Source: Clostridia bacterium
GTDB taxonomy: Bacteria; Bacillota; Clostridia; TANB77; CAG-508
Assembly (NCBI GenBank): GCA_900752095.1
Contig: CAADUD010000116.1
Location: 1 to 8,546, forward strand
DNA length: 8,546 bases
Direction: 5' to 3'
Below are positions 1-5,924 of this stretch, piece by piece. Each line of letters begins with the position of its first letter. Within the stretch, counting starts at the first letter, position 1. Made by a program: the position numbers and the translations under genes. The notes under the pieces were generated by a model that made no database searches, was not told the origin of the DNA, and saw nothing but the letters and a program-made list of their open reading frames with translations.

Positions 1-271
1 CGGGAGGCGTTTGAGATACCTCCTTTAATTTCGGATTGACCGTTACTGCAATGTTATACAGCTTCTCGGACATTGTACCAGGTAATGGTAAACTAAAATC
101 AATGTCGTACCGAGTTTCCCCTTTTCTGCCGGTAGGAATGGGATTGGTAAGTACAATCCCCTGCCTTTGTAACTTAGCTGCCTGATCGGCCCATAATCTT
201 AAAGTGAACCCATTGAGCCGGCCGCCTTCCGCAAAAATAGTGAGTCTCTCTTCAATCGAAAGTCTTATCAT
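1..271 (-). CDS. Unknown GC-rich protein, 3' part outside the window
   Basis: An open frame starts with ATG at 271 (reading leftwards) and stays open for 90 codons to the window edge. It is preceded by a near-perfect SD (AAAGGAGG) about 6 bases upstream and by a strong promoter. The product begins MIRLSIEERLTIF; it has no membrane segment and no motif I recognise. Its G+C is about 45% by hand count, far above its neighbours, and its codon use differs: CGG is an ordinary Arg codon at residues 18 and 54, whereas no native gene here uses CGG that way. Composition suggests horizontally acquired DNA such as an element edge. A chimeric contig end is also possible. Its function is unknown. That it is coding is supported by the SD, the promoter and the long open frame in GC-richer DNA. 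Confidence 0.75.
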   Translation of the reverse strand, partial: MIRLSIEERLTIFAEGGRLNGFTLRLWADQAAKLQRQGIVLTNPIPTGRKGETRYDIDFSLPLPGTMSEKLYNIAVTVNPKLKEVSQTPP

Positions 272-300
272 GTTGTTCCTCCTTTGAAGTATACAAATTT

Positions 301-339
301 GATGTTTGCCACGTTACAACGTAGCTATAATAAAACATC
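301..339. repeat. Nested inverted repeats in the leader of the GC-rich gene
   Basis: The outer 7-base arms are GATGTTT (301-307) and AAACATC (333-339). Between them lies the inner palindrome ACGTTACAACGT (311-322). The element sits just downstream of the predicted start point of the leftward promoter (-10 at 349-354). That is a position where a repressor operator or a leader RNA structure would act. No regulator gene is visible nearby, so the role is inferred from position and symmetry only. Confidence 0.4.
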
Positions 340-348
340 GTACTAAAA

Positions 349-377
349 ATTATATCACTTTTTTTTATTAATGTAAA
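349..377 (-). promoter_or_regulatory. Strong sigma-A-type promoter for the GC-rich gene
   Basis: Read on the minus strand, the -35 is TTTACA (377-372), the spacer is 17 bases and the -10 is a consensus TATAAT (354-349) preceded by TGA, an extended -10. Transcription would begin near 342, giving a leader of about 70 bases before the ATG at 271. Confidence 0.75.
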
Positions 378-470
378 TAGCTTTAATATTACAAATAGGC
401 AGGAAAATGCTAATTTTTCGTTTTTTTTAATATTTTTGTTCTGTTTTAACAAAAAAGATCCATATGTTTG

Positions 471-508
471 AAAATCTTAATAAAAAATGAATTCTTTATT
501 AAGATTTT
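471..508. terminator. AT-rich hairpin, possible terminator
   Basis: Arms AAAATCTTAATAAA (471-484) and TTTATTAAGATTTT (495-508) are perfect 14-base complements around a 10-base loop. On the plus strand the hairpin is followed by a T-rich stretch. It lies between two divergent promoters, so neither flanking gene needs it as a terminator. It may be left over from a gene that once lay to the left, or an insulator. The stem has only one G-C pair and would be weak. Confidence 0.35.
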
Positions 509-516
509 ACTTTATT

Positions 517-546
517 TTGTAAAAAAATTATAAAGTATGATAATAT
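517..546 (+). promoter_or_regulatory. Possible promoter for the metallophosphoesterase
   Basis: TTGTAA (517-522), an 18-base spacer and TAATAT (541-546) with an upstream TG at 538-539 make a plausible extended -10 promoter about 105 bases before the ATG at 653. In such AT-rich DNA, chance matches are common. Confidence 0.35.
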
Positions 547-652
547 AAATATTAATTAAGTAAATTTATATATATTCTTAAATTATTTATAATAATAAAA
601 CTAAAAATATTTATATTGATAAGTAAAAAATAAAGGAGAATATGGGGTATTT

Positions 653-1468
653 ATGAATTTTAAACATAAAAAATTAATCATTGCTTTAGAAATTATTTTT
701 TTAGTTGTGTTTTTCTGGTGGTTTGGAACTTTTAAAATAAAAATAAATTGTGTTTCTATTGCCAATGATAAAATAAAAAACAATATTACAATTGTGCATA
801 TTACAGATTTACATGGTTCATCTTTTGGAAAAAGAAATGAAATATTAATTAAAAAGATAGAAGAGCAAAATCCAAATATCATTGTAGCTACAGGAGATAT
901 GTATTCTGCAAGAGATGAAAAAGGAAAGCAAGTGGCAACTCAATTATTAACAGAGCTTGCTAAAACTTATCCTACTTATTTTGTAAATGGGGAACACGAT
1001 AGCAATGAAAGATTTATGGAAGATTTGAGAACGCATAATGTAAAAGTTTTAGACTATCAAGATGAAATAATTACAATAGGGAATACCAATTTGCATTTTT
1101 ATGGAATTAGCAATGTATACTATTCTCCTACTTTTAATCTCAATCATGAATTTACATTAGATCAAGAGAATTATTCTATTTTATTAGCACATATTGCAAA
1201 TTTACCCGCTTTTGAAAAGTTTAGAGTTGATTTAGCGTTATGTGGTGATACACATGGTGGACAAATAAGGCTGCCTTTTATAGGAGCTATTTACACGCAG
1301 GATAGTTGGTTTCCAGATTTACAAGGAAAACCGATGAAAGGACTTTATAGTCAAAATAATACTAATCTTTTTATTTCTAGTGGACTGGGAAATTATCCAA
1401 TTCCTATTAGAATTTTTAACAGACCAGAAATTGCTGTTATTCAGCTAATTCCTGATACTTCTAAATAA
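653..1468 (+). CDS. Membrane-anchored YkuE-type metallophosphoesterase
   Basis: This is a 271-residue calcineurin-like phosphoesterase. One N-terminal hydrophobic segment (about residues 8-27) should anchor it with the catalytic domain outside the membrane. Metal-site motifs appear in order: DLH (52-54), GD (81-82), GEHD (113-116), LLAH (177-180) and GDTHGGQ (198-204). The GGQ-R-P stretch is typical of the YkuE/YaeI branch, some members of which act on lipid-linked phosphates such as UDP-sugar lipids. The substrate here is not shown. The usual GNHD is GEHD and the usual GHTHGGQ is GDTHGGQ, so two canonical metal-site positions differ; this may be a clade variant. For the start, AAAGGAG (632-638) is 14 bases from the ATG, with a GGGG closer in at 644-647. 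No other in-frame start exists. The downstream CmpB-like gene has its own promoter. Confidence 0.85.
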   Translation: MNFKHKKLIIALEIIFLVVFFWWFGTFKIKINCVSIANDKIKNNITIVHITDLHGSSFGKRNEILIKKIEEQNPNIIVATGDMYSARDEKGKQVATQLLTELAKTYPTYFVNGEHDSNERFMEDLRTHNVKVLDYQDEIITIGNTNLHFYGISNVYYSPTFNLNHEFTLDQENYSILLAHIANLPAFEKFRVDLALCGDTHGGQIRLPFIGAIYTQDSWFPDLQGKPMKGLYSQNNTNLFISSGLGNYPIPIRIFNRPEIAVIQLIPDTSK

Positions 1469-1481
1469 TTTTTACTTACTA

Positions 1482-1509
1482 TTGTAATTTTTATAAAAAA
1501 TGGTATAAT
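1482..1509 (+). promoter_or_regulatory. Promoter for the CmpB-family gene
   Basis: TTGTAA (1482-1487), a 16-base spacer and a consensus TATAAT (1504-1509) preceded by TGG (extended -10) lie just after the phosphoesterase stop. The start point would be near 1516, leaving a leader of about 28 bases that carries the SD AGAGGAAG before ATG 1544. Confidence 0.6.
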
Positions 1510-1543
1510 AATTAATATTAAATTTTTCAAAGAGGAAGAACAA

Positions 1544-2425
1544 ATGGAATACAGTATAGCAACTTATTTTATTTATTTTATTATTATTGCTATTTGTGGG
1601 TGGCTAATGGAAGTTACATTACAATTAGTTCAAAAACATAAGTTTGCCGATAGAGGATTTTTAATTGGTCCATATTGTCCTATTTATGGATGTGGTGCAT
1701 TATTAATTACTCTTTTCCTAACTAAACTAGAAGAATACCCACTTGCATTGTTTAGTGTAACTATTTTAGTCTGTGGTGTTTTAGAATATTTTACAAGTTA
1801 TATTATGGAAAAGATTTTTCATGCTAGATGGTGGGATTATAGCGAAAATAAATTTAATATTAATGGCAGAGTATGTTTAGAAACAATTATTCCTTTTGGA
1901 ATTTTGGGCCTTGTACTAATTTATATTGTAAATCCTTTTATTTTTGGTAATTTAACAAAGATTCCAGAAGGTACTTTAAATATAATAGCTATTATTATTG
2001 CAATTATTTTTGCCATAGACAATTTAGTTTCTTTTAAAATAATTTCTAATGTCAGGTCAACTACTAGAAAGTTTGATGAAGAAAACCCAAAAGACAATAC
2101 AGAAGAAATTTCTCAAAAAGTAAAAGAATTTTTGAAAAATAAGTCTATCTTGAATAGAAGATTAGTAAATGCTTTTCCAAAATTAACTGCTACTTTAAAA
2201 GAGCATAGCGAAAAAATAAAACAAAAGACATCTGAAATGAAAGAAGAAATAACTAATAAAGCAAATGAAATGAAAGAAGATTTTACAGAAAGAGCAAATA
2301 TGGTAAAAGAAGAATTCAATCAAAAAACTGGGAAAATGAAAAAGGAGATAGAATATACCTCTAAAACCGTTAGAGTGGGATGGAAAAAAATGACTAGAAA
2401 AAAGAGAAAAAAGGAAGATAGGTAA
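1544..2425 (+). CDS. CmpB-family (PF06541) membrane protein with repeat tail
   Basis: The 293-residue product has an N-terminal multi-helix membrane domain (about residues 7-165, roughly five hydrophobic segments) with the hallmarks of the putative ABC-transporter type IV / CmpB family common in Clostridia. These include CGWLMEV (18-24), RGFLIGPYCPIYGCG (37-51), a WWDYS segment (96-100) and INGRVCLE (106-113). No ATPase gene is adjacent, so transport is a family label, not a demonstrated role. The C-terminal third is soluble, highly charged and helical. It holds about five consecutive 11-residue repeats (219-273) and then a Lys/Arg-rich end. A tail of this kind could bind a membrane surface, nucleic acid or a partner protein; this is inference. 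The start is supported by AGAGGAAG just upstream of ATG. Confidence 0.8.
   Translation: MEYSIATYFIYFIIIAICGWLMEVTLQLVQKHKFADRGFLIGPYCPIYGCGALLITLFLTKLEEYPLALFSVTILVCGVLEYFTSYIMEKIFHARWWDYSENKFNINGRVCLETIIPFGILGLVLIYIVNPFIFGNLTKIPEGTLNIIAIIIAIIFAIDNLVSFKIISNVRSTTRKFDEENPKDNTEEISQKVKEFLKNKSILNRRLVNAFPKLTATLKEHSEKIKQKTSEMKEEITNKANEMKEDFTERANMVKEEFNQKTGKMKKEIEYTSKTVRVGWKKMTRKKRKKEDR
2198..2362 (+). repeat. 33-base in-frame repeats encoding 11-residue helical repeats
   Basis: Within the CmpB-family gene, residues 219-273 form tandem 11-residue units. The clearest are SEMKEEITNKA, NEMKEDFTERA, NMVKEEFNQKT and GKMKKEIEYTS, with a looser unit before them. Hydrophobic residues recur at positions 3 and 7, giving a hendecad pattern typical of extended coiled coils or amphipathic helices. 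The DNA repeats imperfectly with a 33-base period. Confidence 0.75.
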
Positions 2426-2461
2426 TAAGATATAAAAATTTGTCATTAGGAGGATGAAAAA

Positions 2462-2605
2462 TTGGGACTTATTCATAATAAAGAAAATGAAAATGTGCAA
2501 CTTGCCAAAGAAATGTTGTCTTTAGGATTAGATTTAGATCAAGTTTGTCAAGTAACCCATATAGAAAAAGAAGAATTGCAAAAGTTGTTAGAACAAAACA
2601 ATTAG
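2462..2605 (+). CDS. Small protein resembling the C-terminal tail of Rpn-type nucleases
   Basis: This is a 47-codon frame starting with TTG, with a perfect AGGAGG (2448-2453) 8 bases upstream. The ATG directly abutting that SD (2454) is too close and opens only a 23-codon frame. The product's second half, AKEMLSLGLDLDQV followed by CQVTHIEKEELQKLL, resembles the short helical tail at the C-terminus of Rpn / PD-(D/E)XK transposase-family proteins. The nuclease domain is absent. It may be a free-standing regulatory peptide or the remnant of such a gene. It follows the CmpB gene by 36 bases and converges on rnhA. The good SD favours real translation; no function is claimed. Confidence 0.55.
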   Translation: MGLIHNKENENVQLAKEMLSLGLDLDQVCQVTHIEKEELQKLLEQNN

Positions 2606-2671
2606 ATTCCATTATCTACTTGTTGGAAAAACAATAATATAAAATTATAAAACTAAATTTAGAATAAAAAA

Positions 2672-3106
2672 CTATAATGTCTTAATAGCATTTCTAGCAA
2701 GTTCATCACATCTATTATTAAATTCGTTATCACTATGACCTTTTACTTTATGAAAAATTACTTCATGAACTTTGGTAAGAGAAATAAGCTCTTGCCAAAG
2801 TTCTTTATTTTTTACTTCTTCTTTGTTAGAATTCTTCCAATTCTTTTTTATCCAACCAGAGATCCAATCTTGTAAGAAGGCATTTACTACATAGGCACTA
2901 TCACTATATAATTGTACTTTACAAGGACGTTTTAACAATTTTAAAGCTTCTATTACAGCAGTTAGTTCCATTACATTGTTTGTAGTATCTTTTTTTCCGC
3001 CAGAAATTTCTTTTTTATGGTCTCCAATCATTAAAATAGCTCCCCAACCACCAGGTCCTGGATTACCACTACAAGCACCATCTGTATAAATAATAACTTC
3101 TTCCAT
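2672..3106 (-). CDS. rnhA: Ribonuclease HI
   Basis: The enzyme cleaves the RNA strand of RNA/DNA hybrids in the cytoplasm, removing primers and R-loops. The 144-residue product is the usual length for bacterial RNase HI. It has TDGACSGNPGPGGWG at the N-terminus and the full catalytic set at almost canonical positions: D9, E47, D69, H124 and D134. The Trp/Lys-rich handle region is present around residues 81-91, and KGHSDNEFNNRCDELAR carries the last ligand. ATG at 3106 is preceded by AGGAGA (complement of 3115-3120) 8 bases away. It is transcribed leftwards from a promoter shared back-to-back with tmcAL. No clear terminator is visible in the short gap to the converging small gene. No CGG codon is used. 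Confidence 0.96.
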   Translation of the reverse strand: MEEVIIYTDGACSGNPGPGGWGAILMIGDHKKEISGGKKDTTNNVMELTAVIEALKLLKRPCKVQLYSDSAYVVNAFLQDWISGWIKKNWKNSNKEEVKNKELWQELISLTKVHEVIFHKVKGHSDNEFNNRCDELARNAIKTL

Positions 3107-3127
3107 AAAATAATTCTCCTTTACACA

Positions 3128-3156
3128 TTGTAAATTATCTTACTTTATGATATTAT
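3128..3156 (+). promoter_or_regulatory. tmcAL-coaE promoter, overlapping the rnhA promoter
   Basis: On the plus strand, TTGTAA (3128-3133), a 17-base spacer and TATTAT (3151-3156) with TGA in front form an extended -10 promoter. The two opposed -10 boxes occupy the same palindrome, so one site could load RNA polymerase in either direction. The rightward leader would be about 100 bases long. Confidence 0.6.
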
Positions 3157-3179
3157 ATCAGTAAATTGAGATAAGTCAA
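3152..3179 (-). promoter_or_regulatory. rnhA promoter
   Basis: On the minus strand, TTGACT (3179-3174), a 16-base spacer and a consensus TATAAT (3157-3152) with TGA in front form a strong extended -10 promoter. The start would be near 3145, about 40 bases before the rnhA ATG. Its -10 lies inside the palindrome TGATATTATATCA (3148-3160) that also provides the rightward -10. Confidence 0.8.
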
Positions 3180-3263
3180 GGCTATTATTTTTATGTAAAA
3201 ATATATCTTACAAAACTAAAAAATAAAAATAGTAATAAGAAAATTAAAAGGAGGAAATATCTT

Positions 3264-4518
3264 ATGAGCAGAGTCTTGGGAATTATAGCAGAATACAATC
3301 CATTTCATAATCGGACATTTGTATCATATCCAAGAATCTATTAAACAAACAGGTGCAGAATATGTAGTTTGTGTAGTTTCCGGTAACTTTGTTCAAAGAG
3401 GTAATACTTCTATTATAGATAAATGGACAAAAACCAAAATGGCTCTTATTAATGGGGTAGACTTAGTAATTGAACTTCCAGCTATATATAGTACTTCTAG
3501 TGCAGAAAATTTTGCAGAGGGTGCTATAAAAATATTAGACTCTTTAAAAGTAGTAGATAGTATTTCTTTTGGAATAGAAGCAAATGACTTAGCAACCTTA
3601 AATAATATAGCAAATGTAATTTATCAAGAACCTAAAGAATATATAACAATGTTGAACCATGAATTAAGCAAAGGATTGTCTTTTCCTAAAGCAAGAGAAA
3701 ATGCTTTAATGGTATATTTAAATGATATTAAAAGATATGCTAATATTTTAACAGGTTCTAATAATATTTTGGCAATAGAATATTTAAAAACACTAAAAAA
3801 ATTGAAAAGTTCATTAACTCCTATGGGTATTAAAAGGCAAAGAGTATTTTATCATGATGAATTTATTATAGATGATTTTGCTAGTGCCACGGCTATTCGT
3901 AAAATGATTGCCATGCGACAATTTGATGATATTAGTAAAGTAATGCCTCGTTCTTCTTATATTTTATTAGCACAAGAGTTGCGAAAAGGGCATTATGTAT
4001 TAGATTTATCCAAATTTCAGAAAGAAATTTTATATATTTTACGTAAAATGAGTATAGAAGAAATAGAAAAATTACCAGATGTTTCAGAAGGACTAGAAAA
4101 TGTAATAAAAAATGCAGCTAATTCTTGTAATAATATTATAGATTTAGTGAATATGATTAAATCAAAAAGATATACACAAACTAGAATTCAAAGGATTTTA
4201 GTGTATGCTTTATTAGGAATTAATAAGAAAATGATGGAAAATTCAAGGAAAACAGTACCATACACTAGAATTCTTGGTTACAGTGATAAAGGAAAATATC
4301 TAATTTCGGAAATAATGTCACAAAATCCAAAATTAAATTTAGTAACTTCTGTAAAGGATTTTCTAAATACGAACAAAAACAAAATATTAAAAGAAATGTT
4401 AGAAACAGATATTTATAGTACCAATATCTATACTTTAGGTTATGAAAAAGATTCCTGGTCAAATTTAGATTATACTAATAAAATTGTGACATTACAAGAT
4501 TTAAAGGAGAAAAAGTAA
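3264..4518 (+). CDS. tmcAL: tRNA(Met) cytidine acetate ligase, split by a +1 frameshift at CGG
   Basis: TmcAL (YlbM) activates acetate with ATP and acetylates C34 of elongator tRNA-Met. Translation starts at ATG 3264 after AAGGAGG (3248-3254) and reads MSRVLGIIAEYNPFHN (16 residues). The next zero-frame codon is CGG (3312-3314), and frame 0 stops at 3342. Skipping C3312 continues as GHLYHIQES to the stop at 4518, giving 417 residues, close to the roughly 415 usual for the family. The skip rebuilds the nucleotide-binding HNGH motif (15-18). Other family hallmarks follow, including SGNFVQRG and a Ser/Ala-rich AENFAEGA segment. A start at TTG 3319 would lack the HNGH motif. coaE follows directly at the stop. 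Alternatives are a recent inactivating mutation or a sequence error. The intact remainder and the two similar sites downstream favour recoding. Confidence 0.9.
3309..3318 (+). other. CGG +1 frameshift site 1 (tmcAL)
   Basis: The bases are AAT-C-GGA-CAT. Zero frame reads Asn-CGG-Thr and then stops after nine more codons. Omitting the C gives Asn-Gly-His, exactly the conserved HNGH motif. The position is unambiguous because conserved residues lie directly on both sides. Confidence 0.8.
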
Positions 4519-5121
4519 ATGATTATTGGAATTACAGGCAGTTCAGGTGCAGGGAAAAGTACAGTAGCAGAAATTTTAGAAAACCAATATCATGCCAAAA
4601 CGATTATGGCAGATAAAATTGCTAAAACATTATCAAAAAAAGGAAGTCATTATTTAAATGAAATAGTAGAAAATTTTGGAACTTGTATTTTGCAATCAAA
4701 TGGAGAATTAAACAGAAAAAAACTAGCAAACTTAATTTATCACAATGTTGAAAAAAGAAATACATTAAATTCTTGTACATTAAAATATATTGTACAAGAA
4801 ATAAAAGAAGAAATTCAAAACTTAAAAAGAGAAAATACATATCAACTTATTGCATTAGATGCCCCTTTATTATTTGAAGCAAATTTAGATCAAATGTGTG
4901 ATACTACCATTGCTGTTATTTCTTCAAATAGAGAAACTCAACTAAAACGTATTATGGAAAGAGACACTATTAGTTTAGAACACGCGATTGCGAGATTGAA
5001 TGCACAACATTCCAATTCTTTTTATAAAGAAAATTGTCAATATACTATTATTAATGATGGAAATGTGGAAAATATAAAAGAACAATTGGATAGAATATTA
5101 GGCAACATATTAGATAGATAA
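4519..5121 (+). CDS. coaE: Dephospho-CoA kinase
   Basis: CoaE catalyses the last step of coenzyme A synthesis, phosphorylating the ribose 3'-hydroxyl of dephospho-CoA with ATP. The 200-residue product is the normal family length. It opens with MIIGITGSSGAGKST, whose P-loop is at residues 7-15, followed by an ADKIA segment (31-35) in the CoA-binding region and LDAPLLFE (113-120). The LID-like part contains ETQLKRIMERD (139-149). The ATG begins immediately after the tmcAL stop and the SD AAAGGAG lies inside the end of tmcAL, so the two are almost certainly co-transcribed. An AAT-GGA codon pair (residues 61-62) occurs here without an inserted C, a useful control for the frameshift sites. Confidence 0.95.
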   Translation: MIIGITGSSGAGKSTVAEILENQYHAKTIMADKIAKTLSKKGSHYLNEIVENFGTCILQSNGELNRKKLANLIYHNVEKRNTLNSCTLKYIVQEIKEEIQNLKRENTYQLIALDAPLLFEANLDQMCDTTIAVISSNRETQLKRIMERDTISLEHAIARLNAQHSNSFYKENCQYTIINDGNVENIKEQLDRILGNILDR

Positions 5122-5138
5122 AAACAAAAGGAAATGAA

Positions 5139-5249
5139 TTGGTATGGAAAAGGTGTACTTATTGTAAAGAAAAAATAGAATGGTATTCTCTAGGTATGTT
5201 GCCAAATGAACAAATAGAAAGTGAAACAATAAGGTTATTAAAAGAATAA
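5139..5249 (+). CDS. 36-residue CxxC peptide, unknown
   Basis: A TTG-started frame of 36 codons begins 18 bases after coaE, with AAGGA (5128-5132) 6 bases upstream. The product, starting MVWKRCTYCKEKIEW, contains one CxxC pair in a setting like half a zinc ribbon; as a dimer it could bind zinc. It would be part of the tmcAL-coaE transcript. Other starts in the area (ATG 5134, ATG 5144) open shorter frames of about 14 and 7 codons. I do not recognise a family. Spacing, SD and the CxxC motif are the only support. Confidence 0.45.
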   Translation: MVWKRCTYCKEKIEWYSLGMLPNEQIESETIRLLKE

Positions 5250-5293
5250 TTATTACAATTAGTTTACATTTATATAACATTTTTGTAACAATA

Positions 5294-5322
5294 TTGAAAT
5301 GTTCTTTCATTTAACATATAAT
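5294..5322 (+). promoter_or_regulatory. Promoter for the HD-like gene
   Basis: TTGAAA (5294-5299), a 17-base spacer and a consensus TATAAT (5317-5322) form a near-ideal sigma-A-type promoter. Transcription would begin near 5329, with a leader of about 55 bases before ATG 5384. Confidence 0.75.
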
Positions 5323-5334
5323 AAATTTAAATAG

Positions 5335-5366
5335 ATGGATAAAACTTACTTAAGAAAAATATCCAT
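5335..5366 (+). repeat. Leader hairpin before the HD-like gene
   Basis: ATGGATA (5335-5341) pairs with TATCCAT (5360-5366), enclosing a short CTTA/TAAG complement. It sits in the predicted 5' leader, a few bases before the SD AGGGGAG (5371-5377). It may influence translation or mRNA stability; nothing more can be said. Confidence 0.35.
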
Positions 5367-5383
5367 GCAAAGGGGAGTAATTT

Positions 5384-5924
5384 ATGGAAACTTTTGCAGA
5401 TTATATCTTAGCTGAAAAAGATTGGGTAAAAAAAATGGAAATTATGCACTATTTACAGAAGAAAACAGGTATTTTCTTTGATAAGTCTGTCATTTTTAAA
5501 ACTTTTCTTGCCAAATTATTTTTAGATGCTACAGACTTGAAATTAGATCAAAATTTAATTTTGACTGCCTGTTTATTGTGTAACTGCAAAAAAAGTAATG
5601 ATCCTCAAGATTTAAATAGAATTAAATCTTATGCAAAAGAGGGAGCAGAATACCTAGGTGAATTAGGATTTTCTGCACATTTTTGTAAAATTTGTGAAGA
5701 AGTTAATCGATATAGTGGAAGTTCTCCAAGAGAACCTGAAAGTGATATTCTAGAACTTGTAGATCAATTTGGACGGTATGCTATTAGATAGACCAGAAAG
5801 AATCGCTTTTAAAGTAGATGAAGCTTTAGTATTATTAGAATATAGAAATTTAAAAGACAAAGATAATCGTTATTTAGAAGATTTCAAAAAATTCGTAAAT
5901 GAAATGCAGGAGGTATTGGTATGA
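5384..5924 (+). CDS. Degenerate HD-GYP-like protein, split by a +1 frameshift at CGG
   Basis: From ATG 5384 (SD AGGGGAG, spacing 6) frame 0 encodes 130 residues ending DQFG, then CGG (5774-5776) and a stop at 5789-5791. Skipping C5774 continues with GMLLDRPERIAF and 37 more residues to TGA 5922-5924, for 179 in total. The fold pattern resembles HD-GYP domains: REPESDILELVDQFGGML followed by LDRPER parallels the ADxFDALTSDRPYR region. The metal ligands are gone, however. The HD pair is replaced by CN (66-67) in a CNCKK stretch and the GYP segment by SGSSPRE. The protein is therefore probably catalytically dead, perhaps a scaffold or nucleotide sensor. The +1-frame stop overlaps the next start as ATGA, an operon arrangement that supports the extended frame as the true C-terminus. 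Confidence 0.72.
5771..5777 (+). other. CGG +1 frameshift site 2 (HD-like gene)
   Basis: The bases are GGA-C-GGT. Zero frame reads Gly-CGG-Tyr and stops four codons later. Omitting C5774 gives Gly-Gly-Met and 49 open codons ending in an ATGA junction with the next gene. Confidence 0.7.

Larger units (their letters stand above)
272..652. other. Divergent non-coding gap between the GC-rich gene and the phosphoesterase
   Basis: This 381-base stretch is extremely AT-rich. It contains a leftward promoter for the first gene, nested inverted repeats in that gene's leader, an AT-rich 14-base-pair hairpin and a possible rightward promoter for the phosphoesterase. I found no convincing protein gene: the minus-strand frame at 252-452 has no SD and overlaps the 5' end of a better gene. 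The gap may mark the junction between native DNA and acquired DNA to its left. Confidence 0.6.

Noticed and set aside
252..452. Minus-strand 66-codon frame
   Set aside because: It lacks an SD, is low-complexity, and overlaps the start, SD and promoter of the better-supported gene at 1-271.
2113..2500. Two minus-strand frames rich in Phe, Ile and Ser
   Set aside because: They are antisense shadows of the Lys/Glu-rich tail of the CmpB-family gene and have no SD.
2454..2525. ATG directly after AGGAGG opening a 23-codon frame
   Set aside because: There is no spacing between SD and ATG. The TTG at 2462 has ideal spacing and opens a family-like frame.
2606..2671. Terminator between the converging small gene and rnhA
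   Set aside because: Only a 5-base-pair TTGTT/AACAA hairpin is visible, too weak to call.
3319..4518. TTG 3319 as the true start of tmcAL
   Set aside because: It has no SD, and it would omit the HNGH motif and the conserved N-terminal EYNPF segment, which are encoded just upstream in frame 0 behind a perfect SD.
5384..5791. The 135-residue frame as the complete HD-like protein
   Set aside because: It ends in unrelated residues RYAIR right after CGG, while the +1 frame continues the family-like sequence to an ATGA junction with the next gene.
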